DNA of 11,089 nt from Chloroflexota bacterium (lineage in GTDB: Bacteria; Chloroflexota; Limnocylindria; QHBO01): NCBI GenBank assembly GCA_005882055.1, contig VBGQ01000023.1:1-11089 (forward strand), given 5' to 3'. Made by a program: the position numbers and the translations under genes. Below the pieces are notes generated by a model. The model was not told the DNA's origin, ran no database searches, and worked only from the letters and a program-made list of their open reading frames with translations. Below, piece by piece: positions 5,035 to 11,089 of this stretch (position 1 is the first letter of the stretch; every line of letters starts with the position of its first letter).

Positions 5035-5073
5035 AATGGCCTGACCGCGGGGCAACCCGCGCGTCGGGCCATT
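5035..5073. terminator. Strong bidirectional hairpin between convergent genes
   Basis: AATGGCC (5035-5041) pairs with GGCCATT (5067-5073). Pairing continues inward through one U·G pair, GAC/GTC and CGCGGG/CCCGCG, closing on a GCAA tetraloop (5052-5055) with a single bulged C at 5062, about 17 pairs in all. The A/T ends of the stem help in both directions. It sits between the YggT-like gene and the end of the minus-strand glycosyltransferase, where a shared terminator is expected. Confidence 0.75.
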
Positions 5074-6294
5074 TCAGTGCCCGGGTGCCAGAACCCTAGA
5101 GCGGCGGGATCTCCAGCGCGGCGCGCGTGCCGGGATGGGCGGGCGCCGTGGAGCCGCCATCCGACGAGACGGCAACGACACCCGACCGCGTGAACTCCTC
5201 GTCGTAGACCTCCTGGACCTGCCCAGCGCCTCGGCCAGCGCGTGGCTGTCGCCGGGTGGGACGAGGAGCCCGTCCACGCCATCGGTCAGGACTTCCGGGA
5301 TTCCGCCCACCGCGGAGGCGACCACCGGCTTGCGGCGGGCCATGGCCTCTAGGATGGAGATGCCCTGCGCCTCGCGGAGCGAGGGGAGGACGGCGATGTC
5401 GAGGTCCGCCGTGAGCGCACTGATGTCGTCGCGGCGACCGGTGAAGATGATCCGATCTCCCGCGGCACCCAGCGCCTCTGCCTGCGCACGCAGCGCCTCG
5501 CACTGCGAGCCCTCCCCCACGATCGCGAGCCAGGTCCGCGGCGCGCGCTCGAGGACGCCAGGGAACGCCTCGATCAGGAACCGGTGCCCCTTCTCCGGCT
5601 CGAGCCGCGCGACGACCCCAACCAGTGCCTCCTCGCAGGGAATCGAGTATTCGTCGCGCAACGTGCAGGGCGGAGCGGGGAGGGTGAAGCGCGAAAGATC
5701 GACGCCGTTGGGGATCACCGAATAGGGGGCGGCGCGCCCCTCTCGGCGCACCTTCTCCGCGATGGCTTGCGACGGAACGATCAATCGGTCCACCTGGCCG
5801 GTCAGCGTCGCGAGGGTCGCGACGTCCTCAGGCGAGCGCACGCGCGAGGAGTGCACGGTCGCCAGCACAACCGGTGTGCCAGCCGCGAGGGCGGCGCGGA
5901 TCCCGATCACCTCGGCGCGGAACATGTGCGCGTGGACCAGGTCGATCTCGTGGCGACGCAGGTAGGCAGCGAGCTCCCGGATGGCTGCCTCGTCATCGGT
6001 CTCGTCGATCACGTCGACGTCCACGCCCAGCCGCCGCAGGCGCTGCACCGCCGAGCCCTTGCTCAGCGAGAGCGCGCGGATGTCATACCGCGAGCGGTCG
6101 AGGCGAAGAAGGAGTCCCGTGTAGCTCTCCTGGGCGCCCCCGGCACCGCCGGTTGCCAGGAGCTGGAGGAGGCGCGGGCGAAGGTGTCCTCGGACTCGGT
6201 GCGTACGCCGATGGCGGCTGTACGGCGCGCCCGCGATCGCTCCCTCGTGGTCGGGAGCAGGCGCAGGCGTCAGCGGTCGCGTGGTGGTGGTCAT
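5074..6294 (-). CDS. GT4 glycosyltransferase with frameshifted, shortened C-terminus
   Basis: This would move a sugar from a nucleotide-sugar donor to a glycan or lipid acceptor at the cytoplasmic face of the membrane; the acceptor is unknown. The 406-residue reading has the N-terminal fold with LLATGGAGGAQ (45-55) and IDLVHAHMFRAEV (117-129), then the donor-binding half: VIPNGVDLSRF (193-203), VGVVARLEPEKGHRFLIEA (225-243), the EX7E motif EAQGISILE (308-316) and VVASAVGGIPEVLTDGVDGLLVPPGD (starting near 324). After ALAEALG (about 358, near base 5220) the frame turns into arginine/serine-rich nonsense. A neighbouring frame instead reads QVQEVYDEEFTRSG and ends at 5096, as GT4 proteins do. About 30 expected residues between these parts are absent, so an out-of-frame deletion is likely. 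The start at 6294 is fixed by TTGACG-N17-TACGCT just upstream. The frame extends to 6549 without family signal. Confidence 0.85.
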   Translation of the reverse strand: MTTTTRPLTPAPAPDHEGAIAGAPYSRHRRTHRVRGHLRPRLLQLLATGGAGGAQESYTGLLLRLDRSRYDIRALSLSKGSAVQRLRRLGVDVDVIDETDDEAAIRELAAYLRRHEIDLVHAHMFRAEVIGIRAALAAGTPVVLATVHSSRVRSPEDVATLATLTGQVDRLIVPSQAIAEKVRREGRAAPYSVIPNGVDLSRFTLPAPPCTLRDEYSIPCEEALVGVVARLEPEKGHRFLIEAFPGVLERAPRTWLAIVGEGSQCEALRAQAEALGAAGDRIIFTGRRDDISALTADLDIAVLPSLREAQGISILEAMARRKPVVASAVGGIPEVLTDGVDGLLVPPGDSHALAEALGRSRRSTTRSSRGRVSLPSRRMAAPRRPPIPARAPRWRSRRSRVLAPGH

Positions 6295-6306
6295 TTGAAG
6301 GAAACG

Positions 6307-6335
6307 AGCGTAGGCGCGTCCACTCTGCGCGTCAA
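6307..6335 (-). promoter_or_regulatory. Housekeeping-type promoter of the glycosyltransferase gene
   Basis: Read on the minus strand, TTGACG (6335-6330), a 17-nt spacer and TACGCT (6312-6307) make a near-ideal promoter. The -10 box ends 12 nt before the ATG at 6294, and there is no Shine-Dalgarno, so the message would be leaderless or have a leader of only a few bases. This fixes the start and argues against the longer upstream frame. Confidence 0.65.
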
Positions 6336-6462
6336 AGCGGTCGACCTCGGATAGCGCGGCTAGTACGCATGGAGTACGACGCGCGCTGATCGGGTCATAG
6401 CCGCCCGTGGGATCATGTCCGGCGGCCGCCATGCCCGCGGGCGACAGGATGGAGGACGATCC

Positions 6463-6723
6463 ATGACCGGAACGCAAGAGCTCCTCGTGATCGTGCTGCT
6501 GCTGGCAGCCGTCGTCGTGTTTGCCTACTTCTACGTCAAGCGTGCCCAAGCCCGACCAGGCGGCGGCAACAAGACTGCCCAGATGGGCGAGACTCCCCAG
6601 ACCTTCGCCGCTCCGGCGACGCCGCCGCCGCAGCAGTCTCCGTCTCCCGCGATGAACGAGTCGACGCCCGCCAGCCCGGCTGCTCCGGATGAAGGCCCTG
6701 CCCAGGACGAGCCTTCGGCGTGA
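6463..6723 (+). CDS. Single-pass membrane protein with Pro/Ala-rich tail
   Basis: This is an 86-residue product. Residues about 6-24 (ELLVIVLLLAAVVVFAYFYV) form one membrane helix with a very short N-terminus, followed by a basic KRAQARP stop-transfer stretch. The remainder (about 32-86) is a disordered Pro/Ala/Ser/Gln tail that becomes acidic at the end. The basic residues directly after the helix suggest the tail is cytoplasmic. No family is recognised. ATG 6463 is favoured because GGAGG (6451-6455) lies 7 nt upstream; the upstream ATG at 6415 lacks such a site. It is transcribed divergently from the glycosyltransferase, with 168 nt between the starts, and its stop codon lies in a hairpin shared with the next gene. 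I saw no convincing promoter, only AGTACG repeated 11 nt apart at 6362 and 6373. Confidence 0.65.
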   Translation: MTGTQELLVIVLLLAAVVVFAYFYVKRAQARPGGGNKTAQMGETPQTFAAPATPPPQQSPSPAMNESTPASPAAPDEGPAQDEPSA

Positions 6724-6744
6724 GGAGGGCAGGAAGGCTCCTCA
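6721..6744. terminator. Hairpin carrying the stop codons of two convergent genes
   Basis: TGAGGAG (6721-6727) and CTCCTCA (6738-6744) form a perfect 7-bp stem with a 10-nt loop. The left arm contains the TGA of the plus-strand gene and the right arm, read on the minus strand, the TGA of the opposing gene. It is a plausible compact bidirectional terminator, though without T-runs. Confidence 0.45.
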
Positions 6745-7092
6745 GCCGATGAGCGCCGCGACGGTGGTGGTGTTTGAGAGGAGCCCGAGCAGGCCAAACG
6801 CCAACGCGACGACTGCGCCAACCATGAAGGCGCGCGGCATGCGTCGGGCCAGGAGCATCAGGACCGATACGGTCATCAAGATCGCCCATCCCTTGAGCAG
6901 CAGCACGCCGGTCAGCCCGGCGTGGTGGTACAGCGACGCCATCAAGCCATTCGATTCCTGACCGATACCGATCATCTGGGACCCGAGCGCGAACGTGATC
7001 GCGTCTCCGAGCTGGGCGAAGACGGTGAGCAGCAGGACGAGGCGCACCAGTCGGGGGATGGGCTCAAGGTGGGTTGCGATGGCGCGGCTCAT
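6742..7092 (-). CDS. Small polytopic membrane protein, DUF5658-like
   Basis: The product has 116 residues and three hydrophobic segments: about 13-36 (RLVRLVLLLTVFAQLGDAITFALG), 52-80 (around GLTGVLLLKGWAILMTVSVLML) and 88-112. The spacing of LGDAITFALG, then QESNGLMASLYHHAG, then LLLKGWAIL resembles the DUF5658 pattern in which an Asp in the first helix is followed by an 'E-x-NP/NGl' turn and a Lys in the next helix. The function of that family is unknown, and this match is by eye only. No clear ribosome site precedes the ATG, and the promoter is not evident in the 74 nt shared with the divergent ABC transporter gene. It converges on the 6463 gene with their stop codons in one hairpin. Confidence 0.6.
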   Translation of the reverse strand: MSRAIATHLEPIPRLVRLVLLLTVFAQLGDAITFALGSQMIGIGQESNGLMASLYHHAGLTGVLLLKGWAILMTVSVLMLLARRMPRAFMVGAVVALAFGLLGLLSNTTTVAALIG

Positions 7093-7150
7093 GCGTTGGG
7101 ACGCAGCAAGCGCCTTGCCAGCCGCCAGTGTCCGTTTAAGGGAGATGCCG

Positions 7151-7156
7151 TAGGCT
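7151..7156 (+). promoter_or_regulatory. -10 box TAGGCT before the ABC exporter operon
   Basis: TAGGCT ends 10 nt before the ATG at 7167 and there is no Shine-Dalgarno, the same arrangement as at 1032 and 535. A -35 element is poor: the best spacing gives TGTCCG at 7129-7134. Confidence 0.4.
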
Positions 7157-7166
7157 ACCGACTTCC

Positions 7167-8192
7167 ATGACCCGCCCAGGCTCCGGCTCCCCCACCGACC
7201 CGATCATGATCCAGGCTCGCGGCCTGGAAAAGCATTTTGGCGAGACGCACGCCCTGCGCGGAATCGACCTCGAGGTTCCCGAGGGCCGGATCCTCGCGGT
7301 GCTCGGCCCCAACGGGGCAGGCAAGACGACCGCGGTCCGGATCCTCACCACGCTGACCCACGCGGACGCCGGCGAGGCGAATGTGGCCGGCTTCGACGTG
7401 CGCCATCACCCCGCGGAGGTGCGGGCACGAATCGGGGTGACCGGGCAGTTCGCGGCGCTGGACGAGCTGCTCACCGGCCGCGAGAACCTCGAGATGATCG
7501 GGCGGCTGTATCACCTGCCCGCGGCCGACGCGCGCCGCAGAGCCGGGGAGCTGCTGGCTCGCTTCGACATGGAGGAAGCGGCGAATCGGACTGTCAAGAC
7601 CTACTCCGGGGGGATGCGGCGACGCCTGGACCTTGCCGGCAGCCTGGTCGCGGAGCCGCCCATCCTGTTCCTCGACGAGCCGACCACCGGCCTCGACCCG
7701 CGCGGCCGGCTGGGCATGTGGCAGCTCATCAGCGAGCTGGTCGCGGACGGCACCACGCTCCTGCTGACCACGCAGTACCTCGAGGAGGCGGACCGCCTCG
7801 CGGACGAGATCGCGGTCATGGACCATGGCAAGGTGATCGCGCGCGGGACGGCCAATGAGCTCAAGGCGCGGATCGGTGGCGAACGGCTCGTGATTACGGT
7901 CGCCAGACCGGAGCAATTGCAGACCGCCACCGGAGTGCTCAGCCGAATCGCGGGCGATCCCCAGCTGGACGAGCCCGCGCGCCAGGTGAGCGTGGCGGTG
8001 GCCGGCGGCGACGGGATCCTGACTCGAGCGGTGCGCGACCTTGACGCCGCGGGCGTGGCGGTCGACGACGCCGGGGTGCATCGGCCCACGTTGGACGACG
8101 TGTTCCTGGTCCTGACCGGGCAGCATCCGGATGCCGAGATCCAGGCGGAGGCCGATGCGGTCGCCCGTGAGCGAGAGCAGGTTCGCGCGTGA
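7167..8192 (+). CDS. ABC transporter ATP-binding protein, DrrA type
   Basis: This 341-residue protein is the energy-coupling subunit of an exporter, dimeric on the cytoplasmic face and paired with the permease encoded next. Motifs in order: Walker A GPNGAGKT (47-54), Q-loop VTGQFAALDELLTG (91-104, Gln94), signature YSGGMRRRLDLA (146-157), Walker B ILFLDEP (166-172), D-loop TGLDPR (174-179) and TTQYLEEADRLAD (201-213), where Gln203 stands in the switch-His place as is usual in the daunorubicin-resistance (DrrA) group. The C-terminal PTLDDVFLVLTG (307-318) is also typical of DrrA. The length is normal. The group exports drugs, glycolipids or other lipophilic molecules; the substrate here is unknown. 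ATG 7167 with a TAGGCT box 10 nt upstream suggests a leaderless start. An internal ATG at 7206 (residue 14) is a possible alternative. Confidence 0.93.
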   Translation: MTRPGSGSPTDPIMIQARGLEKHFGETHALRGIDLEVPEGRILAVLGPNGAGKTTAVRILTTLTHADAGEANVAGFDVRHHPAEVRARIGVTGQFAALDELLTGRENLEMIGRLYHLPAADARRRAGELLARFDMEEAANRTVKTYSGGMRRRLDLAGSLVAEPPILFLDEPTTGLDPRGRLGMWQLISELVADGTTLLLTTQYLEEADRLADEIAVMDHGKVIARGTANELKARIGGERLVITVARPEQLQTATGVLSRIAGDPQLDEPARQVSVAVAGGDGILTRAVRDLDAAGVAVDDAGVHRPTLDDVFLVLTGQHPDAEIQAEADAVAREREQVRA

Positions 8193-9016
8193 GCGCCGTG
8201 ACCGCAGCGACGCGCCCGGCGCCAACCGACGCGACGGCCATGACCTGGCTCGCCGACACCTGGCAGATGATCTGGCGCAACCTGCTCCACATCCGGCGCA
8301 CGCCCGAGCTGCTGCTCGACGTGACCCTCAGCCCGATCATGTTCGTGCTGCTCTTCAACTTCGTGTTCGGCGGCGCGATCAGCGTCCGGGGACAGGGCGG
8401 CTCATCGGGGGAGTACATCAACTTCCTGATGGCCGGGATCTTCGTCCAGACCATCGCGTTCGCCGGGATCTACACCGGCGTGCTGCTGGCCAACGACCTC
8501 AAGAGCGGCATGATCGACCGATTCCGTTCGCTGCCGATGGCGCAGTCATCGGTCCTGACAGGCCGCACGCTGACCGACGTGCTGCGAGCCACGCTGGCGA
8601 TCGCGATCATGTGGATCGTGGGCATGCTCGTCGGCTTCCGGCCGTCGGGCGGGGTGGTGGGGAGCGCGGCGGCGATTGGGGTGATGCTGCTGTTCGGGTT
8701 CGCGCTGTCGTGGGTCGGCGTGGCGATGGGCGCGCTGGTGCGGACGCCGGAGGCGCTGCAGGGGATCATCTTTGCGGCGGTCTTCCCGTTGACTTTCGTG
8801 AGCAGCGCGTTCGTGCCGACCCAGTCGATGCCCGGCTGGCTGGCGTGGTTCGCGGATCGCCAGCCAATGACGCTCGTCACGAACACGGTCCGGAGCTTCA
8901 CTCTGCAGGGCGACCCGGGACCGACCGCCATCCCGGCGATCCTCTGGTCGCTGGGCGTCCTGGCGGTCTGTTTCCCCCTTGGCCTCTGGCTCTACGGGCG
9001 GCGCACGACGCAGTAG
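8189..9016 (+). CDS. ABC-2 type permease, DrrB type
   Basis: This 275-residue membrane subunit forms the pore of the exporter driven by the preceding ATPase. A cytoplasmic head (about 1-40, with IWRNLLHIRRTPELLLDVT) is followed by about six helices, beginning with SPIMFVLLFNFVFGG. The DrrB hallmark LKSGMIDRFRSLPMAQSSVLTGRTLTD (starting near 107) lies in the coupling loop after the second helix, and FVSSAFVPTQSMPGWLAWFADRQPMT (starting near 208) precedes the last helix. Both blocks are characteristic of daunorubicin-resistance type ABC-2 permeases. The start is GTG at 8189, overlapping the ATPase stop as GTGA, which implies translational coupling and equal subunit levels. It converges on the minus-strand gene ending at 9023 with only 6 nt between the stop codons. 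Confidence 0.92.
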   Translation: MSAVTAATRPAPTDATAMTWLADTWQMIWRNLLHIRRTPELLLDVTLSPIMFVLLFNFVFGGAISVRGQGGSSGEYINFLMAGIFVQTIAFAGIYTGVLLANDLKSGMIDRFRSLPMAQSSVLTGRTLTDVLRATLAIAIMWIVGMLVGFRPSGGVVGSAAAIGVMLLFGFALSWVGVAMGALVRTPEALQGIIFAAVFPLTFVSSAFVPTQSMPGWLAWFADRQPMTLVTNTVRSFTLQGDPGPTAIPAILWSLGVLAVCFPLGLWLYGRRTTQ

Positions 9017-9022
9017 CCAAGG

Positions 9023-11089
9023 TCAGTGGCAGGTACCGGTGCCGCTGTCGGAGAAGGCCCCGTCCACCACGGGGATGAACTGCCAGTCGTAGCTGGTCGG
9101 GTGGAGCGTCAGCTTGATGACCCCGAAGGTCGAGTTGTCGCGAACCAGCGTGCCCGGCGCGGGCACGCTCCGCCACGGCAGGAGGTTGCGCCCGCCGGTG
9201 CCCACCACGATCTCGCGGATGCCCCGGGTGGCGTCGAGCGTGCCGTCCGGTGCCATGGGCGCGAAGCGCTCGTAGTCATGGTCGTGGCCGTTGAGGATGA
9301 GGTCGGCTCCGGCGCTGTACAGGAGGCGCCAGAAATCCGCGGTGGCCACGGTAGGAGGCTCCGAACCGGAGGTGAAGAGCGGGTGGTGCCACATCGCGAC
9401 GGTGCATGGCGAGTGGTTGGCGGCGAGGTCACCGGCGAGCCAGGTGAGCTGCCGCGAGCCGGGGCCGCAGCCTCCGACGGATGAGCAATCCGAGTTGAGG
9501 ACCACCACGTGCCACGAACCGAGGTCGTAGCTGTACCAGCCCTCGTTGGGGTTGCCGGCTGAGCCGGAGAAGTAGTCGAAGTACCCGGTGGCCCCGAGCG
9601 TGTAGTAGTCGTGGTTGCCTGGCGTTGGGCGCGTCCGATCCAGGAAGCGGCCCCAGGTCGTGTCGTAGCAATCCGCGAATTCCGTCGAGGAACCGACCTC
9701 GTAGGCGTTGTCGCCCAGGGTGAAGACCGTCCCCGGGATGCCCGCCACGAGCGCCGCAGTGCTGGCAGCCCCAGCAGAATCGCAGGCGGCGATGTCGCCC
9801 GCCCCCACCAGCACGGGCTCCGTCTGCGCGCTGCCTCCCACCACGGCGGCGATGGTGGCGCCCGGCCCGTCGTAGACGACCTGGAAGTCCGTGGACTTGC
9901 GGAGGGACTCGCGCGGTGCGGGACAGCAGTCTGCGCGCGGCGGCGTGGGTTTCGGAATCAACACGTAGTCCACGATGATCCCCTGCTCGTGGATCCAGCT
10001 CTCCAGGCAGTCGATGGTGTGCGCGACGCAGTCCTGGACCGCCGCATGGCGTCCGATCTGCTGCGCGAGCTTGTCGAGCCCCAGCCACTCGTAGCCCTGC
10101 ACCGTCGCCACGCTCTGCACGCCACCCACCGCAGGCAGCCAGGTGCCGTAGGCGTCCACCTCCCATCGGTCCGGAGTGAGCACAACCACGCGGCTCCCCG
10201 GGTTGAGGTGGTCGCGCACCCAGGCCATGGCCACCAGGCGGTTGGGGCTGACGCGGTGCATCGGCGAATCCGCTGAAGCAGAGGCCGTCAGCGCGCCGAC
10301 CATCATGGAGAGCAGGACGACGCTGCTGAGGATGATCGCGGTGTATCGGTCCATGCGGACGTGCCATCCGCGGAGGTGAATGGCCTCCGGCCAGCGCAGC
10401 ACGATCTCAGTCGCGGTGTAGCTGACCATCATCGAGAACGGCACCATGGCGTAGGTGATCCCGCTGCGTTGGTCGACCAGGAACAGGATCACGAACCAGA
10501 GGGGCAGCAGGAATCGGCGTTCGAGCAGGAGCGCCACGGCGCCCACCACGCCCAGGATCGAGAGGATGTCGAGGATGGGCGCTCCGCTCAGGTTGAAGCT
10601 GAGCAACGTTTTCAGCGAGGTCGCGGGGTCGCTGCCCGCCACGACGGCCGCAGTGACAGCCTGCACCCCGTGCCGAGAGACGGTCACGTCCACCCAGACC
10701 GATGCGGTGGCGGCGGCGGCAACCGCGACGATGAGCGCCATGCGCAGGAGCCGGACCGGACGAGCCTCGAAGATCCCCAGCAGCACCAGGGACATCACGA
10801 GCAGGAAGGCGCCGCGCGGGATGGTGAGCACCGTCAGGCCGGTGAGCGCGCCGGCGTTGAGGGCATTCACCCATGCGCCGCGGCGCATGGCGAGCAGGAA
10901 CTGCTGGATCGCGAAGAGCACCAGCAGCAGACCGATGCCGCGCGCCGGCCCGCTTCCCGCGATCAGCCATTCGTAGGCGTGCGGGGTCAAGGCGAAGGCG
11001 AACGCCGCGCCGACAGCGACCTGCCGAGAGGGCAGGAGCTGGCGCGCAACGGCGTAGAGCATGGGGATGGTCAGGATCGAGGCGGCCAC
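9023..11089 (-). CDS. GT-C-like membrane protein fused to a metallophosphoesterase (N-terminus outside window)
   Basis: 688 residues are visible, and the frame is open at the right edge. Residues about 1-270 hold some eight to nine membrane helices. GPARGIGLLLVLFAIQQFL and the tandem GALTGLTVLTIPRGAF are like polytopic GT-C/PMT-type glycosyltransferases; the catalytic N-terminal loop is not in view. Residues about 270-418 form a soluble domain ending FQVVYDGPGATIAAVV, as such proteins usually end. From about 424 a metallophosphoesterase domain begins: GAGDIAACDS (429-438), GDNAY (459-463), GNHDYY (491-496), WHHP (567-570) and GHDHDYERF (601-609) supply the dinuclear metal ligands, and it ends DSGTGTCH. 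Such phosphoesterases are normally separate secreted proteins with a signal peptide. Here none is present; the last membrane helix (about 249-268) would place the domain outside the cell. Substrates are unknown. The fusion may be real or due to a deletion at about 9815-9847. Confidence 0.85.
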   Translation of the reverse strand: MAASILTIPMLYAVARQLLPSRQVAVGAAFAFALTPHAYEWLIAGSGPARGIGLLLVLFAIQQFLLAMRRGAWVNALNAGALTGLTVLTIPRGAFLLVMSLVLLGIFEARPVRLLRMALIVAVAAAATASVWVDVTVSRHGVQAVTAAVVAGSDPATSLKTLLSFNLSGAPILDILSILGVVGAVALLLERRFLLPLWFVILFLVDQRSGITYAMVPFSMMVSYTATEIVLRWPEAIHLRGWHVRMDRYTAIILSSVVLLSMMVGALTASASADSPMHRVSPNRLVAMAWVRDHLNPGSRVVVLTPDRWEVDAYGTWLPAVGGVQSVATVQGYEWLGLDKLAQQIGRHAAVQDCVAHTIDCLESWIHEQGIIVDYVLIPKPTPPRADCCPAPRESLRKSTDFQVVYDGPGATIAAVVGGSAQTEPVLVGAGDIAACDSAGAASTAALVAGIPGTVFTLGDNAYEVGSSTEFADCYDTTWGRFLDRTRPTPGNHDYYTLGATGYFDYFSGSAGNPNEGWYSYDLGSWHVVVLNSDCSSVGGCGPGSRQLTWLAGDLAANHSPCTVAMWHHPLFTSGSEPPTVATADFWRLLYSAGADLILNGHDHDYERFAPMAPDGTLDATRGIREIVVGTGGRNLLPWRSVPAPGTLVRDNSTFGVIKLTLHPTSYDWQFIPVVDGAFSDSGTGTCH

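Noticed and set aside
6039..6062. LSLSKG in the glycosyltransferase as a trace of the dispersed repeat found in some environmental genomes
   Set aside because: The codons differ from that repeat and the residues fit the protein family at that place.
5584..6354. Plus-strand open frame of 256 codons opposite the glycosyltransferase
   Set aside because: It is an antisense shadow of a gene with strong GT4 motifs, and has no motif of its own.
6295..6549. Upstream extension of the glycosyltransferase frame
   Set aside because: The clear TTGACG-N17-TACGCT promoter lies inside it, it overlaps the 6463 gene on the other strand, and the added residues show no family signal.
7155..8225. Minus-strand open frame of 356 codons opposite the ABC ATPase gene
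   Set aside because: The plus strand carries every ABC motif, and the minus reading is compositional shadow rich in Arg, Leu and Gly.
1..11089. Mobile element, CRISPR array, tRNA or rRNA
   Set aside because: I found no transposase or integrase motifs, no regularly spaced repeats of CRISPR length, no tRNA T-loop consensus and no rRNA-like sequence.

Overview
The window is high-GC bacterial chromosomal DNA (roughly two-thirds G+C by eye) from an organism I cannot name. The mix of genes suits an uncultured Chloroflexota or Actinobacteriota lineage: DrrAB-type ABC exporter, YtxH- and YggT-like small membrane proteins, a HicB-like/DinB-like protein, a secreted-type metallophosphoesterase, and starts with a TANNNT -10 box 9-12 nt upstream and no Shine-Dalgarno. 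I recognise these families from their motifs; no database search was possible. I see no tRNA, rRNA, CRISPR array, transposase or phage gene, so this looks like ordinary chromosome with interesting regulation rather than a mobile island.

Layout. 1-309: 3' end of an MFS transporter, then a GC hairpin and a 27-bp operator-like palindrome. 408-772: a 27-codon ORF with a good ribosome site and a 73-aa single-pass membrane protein. 773-1046: a gene-free stretch with short repeats and hairpins, ending in a clear promoter. 1047-3122: a two-gene operon with a sigma54-type (NtrC family) activator whose receiver domain lacks its second half, and a HicB-like/DinB-like protein. 3235-4318: a YtxH-like membrane protein and protein-L-isoaspartate methyltransferase. 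4602-5015: a YggT-like membrane protein. 5074-6294 (minus): a GT4 glycosyltransferase whose C-terminus appears frameshifted. 6463-6723: a single-pass membrane protein. 6742-7092 (minus): a DUF5658-like membrane protein. 7167-9016: a DrrA/DrrB-type ABC exporter. 9023-11089 (minus, open at the window edge): a polytopic GT-C-like membrane protein fused to a metallophosphoesterase.

How it may work together. The most interesting signal is a pair of near-identical intergenic elements, CGTGGCACG-N3-CGTGC, at 3154-3170 and 4545-4561. They sit just upstream of the YtxH-like and YggT-like genes. Each fits a sigma54 -24/-12 promoter (GG and GC exactly 12 nt apart) and also contains a 13-bp dyad, GCACG-N3-CGTGC. 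A sigma54 activator is encoded immediately upstream. A small regulon of envelope proteins under this activator, comparable in logic to PspF control of the phage-shock genes, is a testable hypothesis and not a demonstrated one.

A second theme is that three genes look as if conserved stretches were removed: the receiver domain (in frame), the GT4 C-terminus (with a frame change) and the GT-C/phosphoesterase junction (fused in frame). These could be real evolution or assembly error, and reads should be checked.
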